64,000 bases of DNA, taken from the NCBI RefSeq assembly GCF_017876115.1, contig NZ_JAGINO010000029.1:25270-89269 (forward strand), in the 5' to 3' direction. Every line of letters begins with the position of its first letter. Position 1 is the stretch's first letter. Origin of the DNA: Azospirillum picis. Lineage in GTDB: Bacteria > Pseudomonadota > Alphaproteobacteria > Azospirillales > Azospirillaceae. The notes under the pieces are model-generated. The model had not been told where the DNA came from. It made no database searches and saw only the letters and a program-made list of their open reading frames with translations. Positions 49,574 through 59,003 of the stretch are shown here, piece after piece. A program made the position numbers and the translations under genes.

Positions 49574-49923
49574 CGTCCGATCTCCCACCAGACGCCGGTT
49601 CCAAACTCTCGGCTCTGTTTAAACCATTTCTACTGTGATGCGTTTCGTTGCGCCATAAGAATGGATTTTGAACGATCATTTAACAAAACGGCGACATCGC
49701 GATGAGGATTTCCGTTCGACTTGTCGTCCTGTGCTTCTTTGCCTTGCGGCTTACGCCGATCGACGCGGCTGGTCTTGGGCCGGCGGCGGAGATTGGCACC
49801 CAGTGGCGAACCGGCGGGACGATGTTCTCCTTTTCTTCCATTGCACCGTTGACAGGACCGTGACGGCCGGGGCACCGTTGCGGCGCCGGAAGAAAAAGGG
49901 AACGGAGGAACCTGGAAGACGCC
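49574..49923. other. Divergent intergenic region with a doubtful small secreted peptide
   Basis: Promoters for the PmtA-like gene (left) and the ParB-like gene (right) should lie here. A 53-codon ORF at 49702-49863 (plus) begins with a signal-like MRISVRLVVLCFFALRLTPIDA but lacks a good ribosome site. Nothing else was recognised. Confidence 0.35.
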
Positions 49924-50745
49924 ATGCCGACGCTCGCACCCGATCACGCGGACCTGTTCGACGATGCGGGCAAGCCGCCGCGGCTGCTGGAGCTGGAGGT
50001 GGCGGCGATCATCCGCCGGCCGAACTCGCCCCGCCGCCACTTCGATGCGGATGAGATGCAGGGGCTGGCCGACTCCATCGCGCATTACGGGATGAAGCAG
50101 CCGATCCTGGTGCAGGGAACGGTCGGTGGCTACCGCCTCGTCGCCGGCGAGCGGCGGCTGCGCGCGCACGAGATGCTGGGCCTCGCCACCATCTACGCGC
50201 TGGTGACCTCCGGCAACCCGGATGAGCTGGCGCTGGTGGAGAACGTCCAGCGCGTGGACCTCGACGCCCTGGAGCTTGCGGAGGCTCTGGCGCGCCTGAT
50301 CGAGCGCTACGGCTATACCCAGGAGCAGCTCGGCCGCATCATCGGGAAGAGCCAGAGCAACGTCAGCCACACCCTGCGCCTGAACAGCCTGCCGGAGACG
50401 ATCAAGCACGAATACGCCGCCGCCCACCATGACGTTTCCCGCTCGACCCTGATCGAGATCGCCTGGATCAAGGACCTGGAGGAGCAGATGGCGCTGTGGG
50501 AGCAGGTGAAGGCCGGCGACGGCACCGTCCAGGCCGCGCGCAGCCGCAAGGATGCCGCCAAGGAGCCGGCGCTGCGCACCATGTCGGCGGTCGGCCGCTT
50601 CCTCGACGCCCTGCGCCGGGCCACCGCCCGTCTCGGCGACCCGCGGGAGCACCGGGCCTATGTCGACGACATGCAGCGGCAGGAGCTGCTGCGCCTGCGC
50701 CGCCGCATCGATCTGCTGCTGGGCGAGGATCCGCTGGTGGACTGA
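49924..50745 (+). CDS. Orphan ParB/Spo0J-like DNA-binding protein
   Basis: A 273-residue protein. The N-terminal ParB/Srx domain has NSPRRHFDADEMQGLADSIAHYGMKQPILVQ and the CTP-binding GERRLRAHEML. A helix-turn-helix follows (YTQEQLGRIIGKSQSNVSHTLRLNSLP). The C-terminal third is helical and Arg-rich (LLRLRRRIDLLL). There is no parA next to it, and the rpsI/argC neighbourhood is not an origin region. It is therefore more likely a Noc-like or regulatory ParB paralogue than the segregation protein. GGAGG lies upstream of ATG. Confidence 0.82.
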   Translation: MPTLAPDHADLFDDAGKPPRLLELEVAAIIRRPNSPRRHFDADEMQGLADSIAHYGMKQPILVQGTVGGYRLVAGERRLRAHEMLGLATIYALVTSGNPDELALVENVQRVDLDALELAEALARLIERYGYTQEQLGRIIGKSQSNVSHTLRLNSLPETIKHEYAAAHHDVSRSTLIEIAWIKDLEEQMALWEQVKAGDGTVQAARSRKDAAKEPALRTMSAVGRFLDALRRATARLGDPREHRAYVDDMQRQELLRLRRRIDLLLGEDPLVD

Positions 50746-50764
50746 GGACCCGGCAGCCCGCCGC

Positions 50765-51397
50765 TCAGTCGTTCAGGAAAGGGTTGTAGAGCCGCTCCTC
50801 GCCGAAGGTCGACATCGGGCCGTGGCCGGGGATGAAGGCGATCTCGTCGCCATACGGGAACAGCTTGGTGCGGATGGAGGCGATCAGGTCGCCGAAGTTG
50901 CCCTTCGGGAAGTCGGTCCGCCCGACCGAGCCCTGGAACAGCACGTCGCCGACGATGGCGAGCTTGCTCGGCCGGTGGACGAACACCACATGGCCGGGCG
51001 TGTGGCCGGGGCAATGGCGGACCTCCAGCGTCTGGTTGCCGACGGTGACGGTGTCGCCCTCGTCCAGCCAGCGGCCGGGGGTGAAGGAGCGCACCGGCGG
51101 GAAGCCGAACATCTGGCTCTGCATCGGCATGCCGTCGATCCAGAACTGGTCCTCGCGGTGCGGGCCCTCGATCGGCAGCGACAGCTTGTCGGCAAGGTCG
51201 GCAACGCCGCCCGCATGGTCGATATGGCCGTGGGTGACCAGGATCTTCTCCAGCGTGACGCCCTTGGCCTCGGCGGCGGCGAGGATGCGGTCGAGATCGC
51301 CGCCCGGATCGACAGCGGCTCCCTTCATCGTCTCGGGGCACCAGAGGACCGTGCAGTTCTGCTGGAACGGGGTGACCGGAACGATGGCGTATTGCAT
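50765..51397 (-). CDS. Metallo-beta-lactamase-fold hydrolase, glyoxalase-II-like (YcbL type)
   Basis: A 210-residue zinc hydrolase. The metal motif is VTHGHIDHAGG, and further ligands lie in HCPGHTPGHV, GDVLFQGSVGRTDFP and PGHGPMST. The GRTDFP segment and short length match the YcbL/GloB2 type, which hydrolyse S-lactoylglutathione or related thioesters in vitro. The start is MQYAIVPVTPFQQNCTVL. Convergent with the ParB-like gene, 19 bases apart. Confidence 0.87.
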   Translation of the reverse strand: MQYAIVPVTPFQQNCTVLWCPETMKGAAVDPGGDLDRILAAAEAKGVTLEKILVTHGHIDHAGGVADLADKLSLPIEGPHREDQFWIDGMPMQSQMFGFPPVRSFTPGRWLDEGDTVTVGNQTLEVRHCPGHTPGHVVFVHRPSKLAIVGDVLFQGSVGRTDFPKGNFGDLIASIRTKLFPYGDEIAFIPGHGPMSTFGEERLYNPFLND

Positions 51398-51680
51398 GGG
51401 CTGTCCTTCGGCGCTGCTGGCGATCGGATGGAAGGGTGGGGGACCTTAGCGCGCCGGCCGAAGCAGGGGCAAGCCGCCCATTGCCGCTCTTTGCCGTCCA
51501 GGGCCGATCCGCGGCCTTCGAAGGCTCTCGCAACCGGACCGGCGACCGGCTACTGTCCGCAGGCTCCGGCGTCCTCGGATCGGGACGCCGGGAGCGACCG
51601 CACGAAATGTTAACCACCGACGCTTTAGACCGGAGGCTGTCGCACCGACTGCCGCCGCACAGGATACGGATTCCGCCGGA

Positions 51681-52133
51681 ATGTTGTCGCAGAAAGCCAA
51701 ATACGCGTTGCGTGCCTTGATCATGCTGGCGGAGAAGGACAATGGCGACCTGATACTGATCGCCGACATCGCCGAGCGCGAGAACATCCCGCGCAAGTTC
51801 CTGGAAGCCATCCTGGTGGAGCTGCGCAAGGAAGGGCTGTTGTTCGCCAAGCGCGGCAAGAGCGGTGGCTACCGGCTGGCCCGCCCGGCGGCCGAAATCA
51901 CCTTCGGCGAGATCATCCGCCTGATCGACGGCCATCTGGCGCCGATCCCCTGCGCCAGCAAGGGCTCGTTCAAGCCCTGCGAGGACTGCATCGACACCGA
52001 GACCTGCTCGGTCCGCTGGCTGATGGTGCAGGTGCGCGACGCCACCGCCAACGTTCTGGACAACCGCACCCTGGCCGACGCCCTGCGGCACCGCCAGTCC
52101 ACCGGCGGGCTGCCGATGAACTTCGACATCTGA
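51681..52133 (+). CDS. Rrf2-family transcriptional regulator
   Basis: A 150-residue regulator beginning MLSQKAKYALRALIMLAEK, with the winged helix to ~residue 70 (IPRKFLEAILVELRKEGLLFAKRGKSGGYRLARP). Four cysteines (PCASKGSFKPCEDCIDTETC) lie where IscR-type cluster ligands occur, but their spacing differs from the suf-linked paralogue at 40.7 kb. CymR-like members without clusters regulate sulfur metabolism, so the ligand is uncertain. Monocistronic, followed by a terminator shared with purA. Confidence 0.85.
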   Translation: MLSQKAKYALRALIMLAEKDNGDLILIADIAERENIPRKFLEAILVELRKEGLLFAKRGKSGGYRLARPAAEITFGEIIRLIDGHLAPIPCASKGSFKPCEDCIDTETCSVRWLMVQVRDATANVLDNRTLADALRHRQSTGGLPMNFDI

Positions 52134-52172
52134 GCGCCGTCGACGACTGGGGGCGCCGACGAGCGCCAAAGG

Positions 52173-52201
52173 AAAAAGGGCCGGCGGATGCCGGCCCTTT
52201 T
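52173..52201. terminator. Bidirectional terminator
   Basis: The stem AAAAGGGCCGGC/GCCGGCCCTTTT with a GGAT loop (52174-52185, 52190-52201) has A on one side and T on the other. It serves the converging Rrf2 gene and purA. Confidence 0.88.
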
Positions 52202-52246
52202 CAATTCCGCACTCCGCGCCTTGGCGGGCGGCCTCAGTCGGCGGCC

Positions 52247-53539
<1,293 letters not shown>

Positions 53540-53638
53540 CTCTCGTCTCCGCAATACTTCAATAGGAACCGCTCGACCTCCCGATCCGCCGCAGGGAACC
53601 GTCCGTGCGGCGTGGGGGGCCAGTCACCCGACCTCGGA

Positions 53639-54802
53639 TCACCCGACCGGCTTGACGTCCCCGCCGGCCGGCCAATCCAGCCAATGGCCGCACTGGAGGC
53701 GCCGGGCCTCCGCGGCCGCGTCGGCGACCGGGGCGAGCCCGGCCACCGTCACCCACCCGTCGGCCCGCAGCTTGCGCGCCGACTCCCAACTGGTGCCATG
53801 CGGCACATACACGCGCCCGGCCGCCGGGGACGGCGGCACCGCCCGCAGCAGCGTATCCATATAGAGCGTGAAGCCGGTGGCCGGCTCGCCGCGCTCCTCT
53901 CCCTGGGCGCCGGCGCGATAGCGCCCGCCCTGGCCAAGTTCCCCGGCCCCGCGCGAGAAGAGGGTGAAGCTGAGGCCGGTCTGGTACTCGAAGCCGCGAT
54001 GCTCGACCAGGTCGATGGTCACGGTCAGGCCCGGCATCGCCGCGCGCAGCAGGGCCAGCGTGTCGGTCAGCCGGCGGCGATCCTTCTCCGCCCCCTCGGG
54101 CAGCGGCAGGGCGGCCAGCGCCTGCATGGCGCGGTCGGCCGGGCCGGAGGCGCTCATCAGCGATTCCAGCAGCGCCGCGGCGGGTCCACCCACCGCGGCG
54201 ACCGCGGCGGCGTCCTTGCGGTCCAGCGCCGCACGCAGGCGTCGGATGTCGTCCTCGCCCAGCCCGAGCCCGGCGCAGATGCGGGAAACCATGGTGGGCA
54301 CGCAGAGATCGACCGAGAGATGCGGCACGCCGATCGCGGTCAGCGCCTGGACGGCCAGCAGGACCACCTCGGCGTCGGCCTCGGCCGCCAGGGCGCCGAG
54401 CAGCTCGACGCCGACCTGGGTGAACTGGCGCTCGGGGCGCAACTGCGATCCCTTCACCCGCAGCACTTGGCCGGCGTAGCACAGGCGCAGCGGCCGCGCC
54501 TCGTTCTTCAGGCGGGTGGTGGCGATGCGGGCGATCTGCGGCGTGATGTCGGCACGCACCGCCATCATCCGCTGCGAGTGCGGATCCATCAGCCGGAAGG
54601 TCTGCTTGGACATCGCGGCGCCGGGTCCGGACAGCAGGTTCTCCTCGAACTCGACCAGCGGCGGATCGACCCGGCGGTAACCCTGGGCGGCGAATTCGGC
54701 CAGCAGCCGTTCGACGGCGGCCGCCTCATGCGCCGCTTCGGACGGCAGCACGTCGTGCAGTCCGGCGGGGAGCAGGGCGGAACTCAGGGCGTCGGCGGGC
54801 AT
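53639..54802 (-). CDS. hisZ: ATP phosphoribosyltransferase regulatory subunit
   Basis: A 387-residue class-II aminoacyl-tRNA-synthetase-like protein that lacks tRNA charging and instead activates the short HisG in histidine biosynthesis. It shows LLPAGLHDVLPSEA, VDPPLVEFEENLLS, FRLMDPHSQRMMAVRADITPQIAR, RLCYAGQVLR, ERQFTQVGVELLG and YQTGLSFTLF. The ATP-binding and His-specific C-terminal motifs of HisRS are absent, as expected. ATG 54802 gives the usual family start. Presence implies a short-form hisG elsewhere. Confidence 0.92.
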   Translation of the reverse strand: MPADALSSALLPAGLHDVLPSEAAHEAAAVERLLAEFAAQGYRRVDPPLVEFEENLLSGPGAAMSKQTFRLMDPHSQRMMAVRADITPQIARIATTRLKNEARPLRLCYAGQVLRVKGSQLRPERQFTQVGVELLGALAAEADAEVVLLAVQALTAIGVPHLSVDLCVPTMVSRICAGLGLGEDDIRRLRAALDRKDAAAVAAVGGPAAALLESLMSASGPADRAMQALAALPLPEGAEKDRRRLTDTLALLRAAMPGLTVTIDLVEHRGFEYQTGLSFTLFSRGAGELGQGGRYRAGAQGEERGEPATGFTLYMDTLLRAVPPSPAAGRVYVPHGTSWESARKLRADGWVTVAGLAPVADAAAEARRLQCGHWLDWPAGGDVKPVG

Positions 54803-54967
54803 GACCAGCGTCGTCTCTTTGCAGACAGAAGGCGAAAGGGCGGACCTGCGTGCCGCGGCGAACGTCGGACACACGGGGCGGGCTAATACCCGACCCCCGC
54901 GCCTCATGCAAACGGAAAAGCCCCGCAAGCCGCCGGTATCTCCTCTGCGCCGCCCGGCGCCCCCCGG

Positions 54968-55759
54968 TCAGACAGCCCTGCCGGCCGGCCCTCCTTCATC
55001 GTTGGGCGGATCGGGATGGAGGAGGCCGGACGAAAGGTCGCGGGCTTCCGCGCCCGGCGAGACCACGGCGAAGCTGGTCGCGTCGCCCTTCGGGCGCAGG
55101 ACGGTCAATGGCGTGCCGACCACCAGGAAGTGGATGATCTCGGCAATGTTGGTGGCATGATCGCCGATGCGTTCAAGGTTCTTGGCCATGAACAGCAGAT
55201 GGGTGCAGGGAGTGATGTTGCGCGGATCCTCGATCATGTAGGTCAGGACCTCGCGGAACAGGCTGGTATAGAGGTCGTCCAGTTCCTCGTCGCGCTCCCA
55301 GGCGGCGATGGCCTTCTCGACGTCGCGCTCGATATAGGCGTCGAGCACCTCCTTCAGGATGGTCTCGACCAGCCGGCCCATCCGGGGAATGCCGGCCGCC
55401 GGGCGGACCACCGGGACCTGCGCCAGGGCCAGCGACCGCTTGGCGATGTTCGCCGCGTAATCGCCGATGCGTTCCAGGTCGGCGGACACCTTCAGCGCCG
55501 ACACGATCTCGCGCAGATCCTGGGCCATCGGCTGGCGCAGGGCCAGGAGCCTCACCGCCTCGGCATCGATGTCGCGCTCGTAGGCATCGAGCCTCGCGTC
55601 GGCCTGCATCACCTGGGAGGCGAGCCCGACGTCACGCCGCGACACCGCCTTGACGGCGGCCTCGACCTGCGCCTCGGCGACGCCGCCCATCTGCGTGACG
55701 AGGTTCGCCAGTCTCTGCAGCTCCTGCGCGAAGGAGCGGACGATATGTTCGGTGCCCAT
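54968..55759 (-). CDS. phoU: Phosphate-signalling protein PhoU
   Basis: A 263-residue protein with two PhoU helical bundles: FAQELQRLANLVTQMGGVAEAQVEAAVKAV, DAEAVRLLALRQPMAQDLREIVSALKVSADLERIGDYAANIAKRSL, and the second repeat ending MAKNLERIGDHATNIAEIIHFLV. The twin ERIGDYAxNIAK motifs bind metal. PhoU links the Pst phosphate transporter to PhoR kinase. No pst or pho genes are beside it in this window, which is unusual but known. The Pro/Gly tail after residue ~230 is variable. Confidence 0.92.
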   Translation of the reverse strand: MGTEHIVRSFAQELQRLANLVTQMGGVAEAQVEAAVKAVSRRDVGLASQVMQADARLDAYERDIDAEAVRLLALRQPMAQDLREIVSALKVSADLERIGDYAANIAKRSLALAQVPVVRPAAGIPRMGRLVETILKEVLDAYIERDVEKAIAAWERDEELDDLYTSLFREVLTYMIEDPRNITPCTHLLFMAKNLERIGDHATNIAEIIHFLVVGTPLTVLRPKGDATSFAVVSPGAEARDLSSGLLHPDPPNDEGGPAGRAV

Positions 55760-56074
55760 GGTCCGTCGCGGCGCTCCACTGATGTCGACGCCCGGAACCA
55801 CAACCGGAACGGATGCGGGACGCGGGGGAACATACATTATCCGGCTGCCGTGACGGCGGCATGGCGGGAACATTGCGGTTTGATGACAATCCGGCGGCGG
55901 TTCGCCCGTTTTCCGCCGGCGGCCGGCGGCCGGCGGTGGCGGCCGTGACGAGTCGTGACAGGCGGTCTATTGGGTTTGAAGTGGCCCGGTAACTTCGCTA
56001 AAGGACATTGGAGTCGAATCCTATCCTTTCGCACGGGGTAAAGTCCCCGTCGCCGTGACCGGGAGGCCTGACCG
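55760..56074. other. Divergent intergenic region, phoU and secreted protein
   Basis: Contains a GC-rich part and, near the right gene, a small hairpin ACGGGG-TAAAGT-CCCCGT (56033-56050) just before the GGGAGG ribosome site. The hairpin could limit translation of the gene at 56075. No gene was seen. Confidence 0.45.
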
Positions 56075-56821
56075 ATGCCCGCCGCGCCCATCTTCCTCCT
56101 GCCTGCCGCGTCCGGGCTTCGGAGGTCCGCCCGCAACCTCCTTGCCGGCACATGCGCGCTGTTCGCCGTGCCGGCTGCTGCCCTTGCCGCCGATGCGCCG
56201 TCGACATCCCCCGGAAGCGGGACTCCGGCGGCGCTGGTGGAGGACGTCTCCGACGGCGTGGACGGCGTTCAGCCGATGGATTACCTGCCGGCCGGCCGCA
56301 GCGTGGCGCTGAAGCCGGGACAGACGCTGGCCCTCAGCTACCTCGATTCCTGCGTGAACGAAACCATCACCGGTGGTTCGGTCATCGTTGGAGCCCGCGA
56401 GTCGGCGGTGGAGGGCGGCAAGGTCGACCGCCACACCCTTCCCTGCGACGGCGGCAAGCTGCTGCTGGCCACCAACGAGGCCGGCAAGGCCGGGGTGACC
56501 GTTTTCCGCAGCGCCCCGATCGCCCTGCCGGGCATGCAGGCACCCCTTCCCAAACCCGACCTGACCCTGTTCAAGACCCATCCGGTGCTGGTGCTGTCCG
56601 CTCCGGGTCCCGTTACCATCGAACGGCTCGACGTCCAGGGGACCGAGGTCGCGGTCATCGATGTGCCGGGCACGACGCTGGACACTGCCGGGCGGGAGGC
56701 GGTGCTGCAGCCGGGCGGGCTCTACAAGGTCAGCGCCGGCAAGAAGTCCTATGTGGTCAAGGTCGATGCCAAGGCGGCCGGCGACGGCGGTCCGGCGCTC
56801 GGCCGGCTGATCCGCTTCTGA
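56075..56821 (+). CDS. Secreted protein of unknown function, upstream of the cyclase
   Basis: A 248-residue exported protein. The signal peptide ends near residue 39 (LFAVPAAALAADA). The mature part is beta-rich with two Cys (DSCVNETITGG and LPCDGGK), a possible disulfide, and two repeated beta-blocks (MDYLPAGRSVALKPGQTLALSYL and REAVLQPGGLYKVSAGKKSYVVKV). The overall form recalls FecR-type beta domains often encoded with CHASE2 cyclases, but no motif proves it. GGGAGG lies eight bases before ATG. It is 36 bases before the cyclase and presumably co-transcribed. Confidence 0.62.
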   Translation: MPAAPIFLLPAASGLRRSARNLLAGTCALFAVPAAALAADAPSTSPGSGTPAALVEDVSDGVDGVQPMDYLPAGRSVALKPGQTLALSYLDSCVNETITGGSVIVGARESAVEGGKVDRHTLPCDGGKLLLATNEAGKAGVTVFRSAPIALPGMQAPLPKPDLTLFKTHPVLVLSAPGPVTIERLDVQGTEVAVIDVPGTTLDTAGREAVLQPGGLYKVSAGKKSYVVKVDAKAAGDGGPALGRLIRF

Positions 56822-56857
56822 GCCGCCGGACATGAATCCGGGCATGAGCCGCCAGAC

Positions 56858-58993
56858 ATGAAGCTGCCCCGGCGCGTCCGGCTGGTCCTGCTCGGCGCGG
56901 CGGCTCCCGCCGTCGCGGCCCTTGCGGCGTTGGCGATCTCGCCGTCGCTCCAGGGGCCGTCGGTCGATACCCTCTATTGGCTGCGGGAGGCGCTGCACGG
57001 GCCGAGGCCGGCGCCTGATCCCTCCCCCGTGGTCGTGGTCGGCATCGACGAGGAAACCTACCGGCGGCCGCCTTTCGCCGGCACGCCGCAGGCGTTGTGG
57101 GGGCCGCGGCTGGGCACGGTGCTGGCAGCCATGCTGGATGGCGGTGCAGCGGCGATCGGCCTCGATCTCGTCCATCCGACATCGGTCGAGACCCTGATTC
57201 CCGGATTCGAGCGCGACTATCTGCTGACGCTCCGCCGTGGCGGGCGGGACGGGCGGCTGGTGCTTGCCAAGGTGCAGCACCAGAGCGACCCGCTGTTGCC
57301 CTTCCGCGGCTACATGATCGCTGCCGGGGTCAACAACGTCCGCTCCGTCAATCTGGTCGAGGATCCGGATGGCGTGCTGCGCCGCATCCCGGTGACGCTG
57401 GCGGCTGCCGGCGCCGACGGCACGCTTCAGCGGGAACCCGGCATGGCGGTGGAGGTGGCGTCGCGCGCGCTGAAGGCGCCGCTGGAACTGGGACCCGACG
57501 GCTCCGCCAGCCTGGGCGGCTACCGGCTGCCGGGCGGGGGCGCTCCGCTGCTGGTCAACCATGCCACCGCGGCCGGAGCCATCCCGACCTATTCGCTGGC
57601 CGATCTCCATGCCTGCGCCGAAGCGGGCAAGAGCGACTATTTCGCCGAGCATTTCAAGGGCAGGGCGGTGATGGTCGGGACGGTCCTGGACGTGGAGGAC
57701 CGCAAGCTCTCCTCCAACCGCTGGGTGACCAAGCCGGAAGGGCGGAACCTGCCCGAGCGGTGCGCCCTGCCGGTGATGGGCGAACTGTATGTCGCCGGCC
57801 GCACGCGCGACAGCGTGCCGGGTGTGTATATCCACGCCGCGGCCATCTCCAACCTGATGAGTCACGACGCGCTGGCCGAGACGGGGAAGGCGGCCGCGGC
57901 GGCGCTGGTGGTGGTGCTCGCCTGTCTGGGTGCCCTGGTGACACTGGCCGCCCGCCCGCCGGTGGCCGCCGCCGGGCTTCTTCTGCTGCTGGCGGCCTGG
58001 AGCGGCGTTGCGGCCGAGGTCTTCCAGGGCGGTCTGGTGCTGCCCTACCTGCAGGCGGCGCTGGCGACGGTGCTGGTCTTTCCGCTGGCGCTCGGCCTTC
58101 GCTTCGTCGTGCTCGACCGTGACCAGCGGCGCATCCGCAATGCCTTCAAGCTCTATCTGCCGGGGTCGCTGATCGACGACATGATCGCGTCGGGGCAGTC
58201 GCCCAGCCTGGGTGGGGAGGAGCGCGACCTGTCGATCCTGTTCTGCGACATCGCCGGCTACACCAGGATGTCGGAGGGGATGGAGCCGGAGGCGTTGGTC
58301 GCCGTGCTGAACCACTACTTCACCCGGATGACCGACATCATCGAGGCCCATGGCGGGTTCGTCGACAAATACATCGGCGACGCCGTGCTGGCGGTGTTCG
58401 GCGCGCCCTATGCCATCGACAACCATGCCCGTGCCGCGGTTTCGGCCGCCCTGGCGATGCGCCGGGCGATGGAGGAGGATTCCACCCTGCTGGCCTCGCC
58501 AAGCGGCCGCGGCTCCAGCCGCATCGGCATCGCCACCGGGCCGGCGCTGATCGGGAACATCGGTTCCCCCCGCCGCTTCAACTATACGGTGATGGGCGAT
58601 ACGGTGAACCTGGCCTCCCGGTTGGAAGGGGCTAACAAATATTACGGCACCGCGGTCATGGTCAGCGGTGAGACGATGCTCCACCATGGCGATCCGGCCG
58701 CCTTCCGGGCACTCGACACCGTGCAGGTGGTCGGGCGCGGCGAGCCGGTGGCGGTGTTCGAGCCATTGTCCGACGCCCGCCGCGCGGATCCCGGGGAGCG
58801 GGCCAGGCTGGCGGCCTATGCCGCAGCACTCGGCCACTGGCGTGCCGGCCGCTTCGCCGAGGCGGCGGACGCCTTCGGCAAGCTGGCCGCCGGCGATGGG
58901 GCGGCACTCGCCATGCAGCGCAAGGCGGGAAAGCGTGCCGGCACCATCGCCGAGCCGGATTGGACCGGCGTCACCGCCCTCACCGACAAGTAG
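56858..58993 (+). CDS. CHASE2-domain class-III adenylyl cyclase
   Basis: A 711-residue membrane enzyme. TM1 lies at ~8-28. The periplasmic CHASE2 sensor follows (~35-340; VVVVGIDEETYRRPPF, GLDLVHPT, GRAVMVGTVLDVEDRK), then three helices (~345-425). The C-terminal catalytic domain (~455-640) has metal Asp D464 (FCDIAGYTRMSE) and D508 (KYIGDAVLAVFG), adenine-type Lys K504 and VMGDTVNLASRLE. It should make cAMP in response to an extracellular cue. A ~60-residue tail (GHWRAGRFAEAADAFGKLAAGDGAA) resembles one TPR unit. It lies between a secreted protein and a TpsB transporter. Confidence 0.9.
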   Translation: MKLPRRVRLVLLGAAAPAVAALAALAISPSLQGPSVDTLYWLREALHGPRPAPDPSPVVVVGIDEETYRRPPFAGTPQALWGPRLGTVLAAMLDGGAAAIGLDLVHPTSVETLIPGFERDYLLTLRRGGRDGRLVLAKVQHQSDPLLPFRGYMIAAGVNNVRSVNLVEDPDGVLRRIPVTLAAAGADGTLQREPGMAVEVASRALKAPLELGPDGSASLGGYRLPGGGAPLLVNHATAAGAIPTYSLADLHACAEAGKSDYFAEHFKGRAVMVGTVLDVEDRKLSSNRWVTKPEGRNLPERCALPVMGELYVAGRTRDSVPGVYIHAAAISNLMSHDALAETGKAAAAALVVVLACLGALVTLAARPPVAAAGLLLLLAAWSGVAAEVFQGGLVLPYLQAALATVLVFPLALGLRFVVLDRDQRRIRNAFKLYLPGSLIDDMIASGQSPSLGGEERDLSILFCDIAGYTRMSEGMEPEALVAVLNHYFTRMTDIIEAHGGFVDKYIGDAVLAVFGAPYAIDNHARAAVSAALAMRRAMEEDSTLLASPSGRGSSRIGIATGPALIGNIGSPRRFNYTVMGDTVNLASRLEGANKYYGTAVMVSGETMLHHGDPAAFRALDTVQVVGRGEPVAVFEPLSDARRADPGERARLAAYAAALGHWRAGRFAEAADAFGKLAAGDGAALAMQRKAGKRAGTIAEPDWTGVTALTDK

Positions 58994-59003
58994 CCGCGCC
59001 GCC

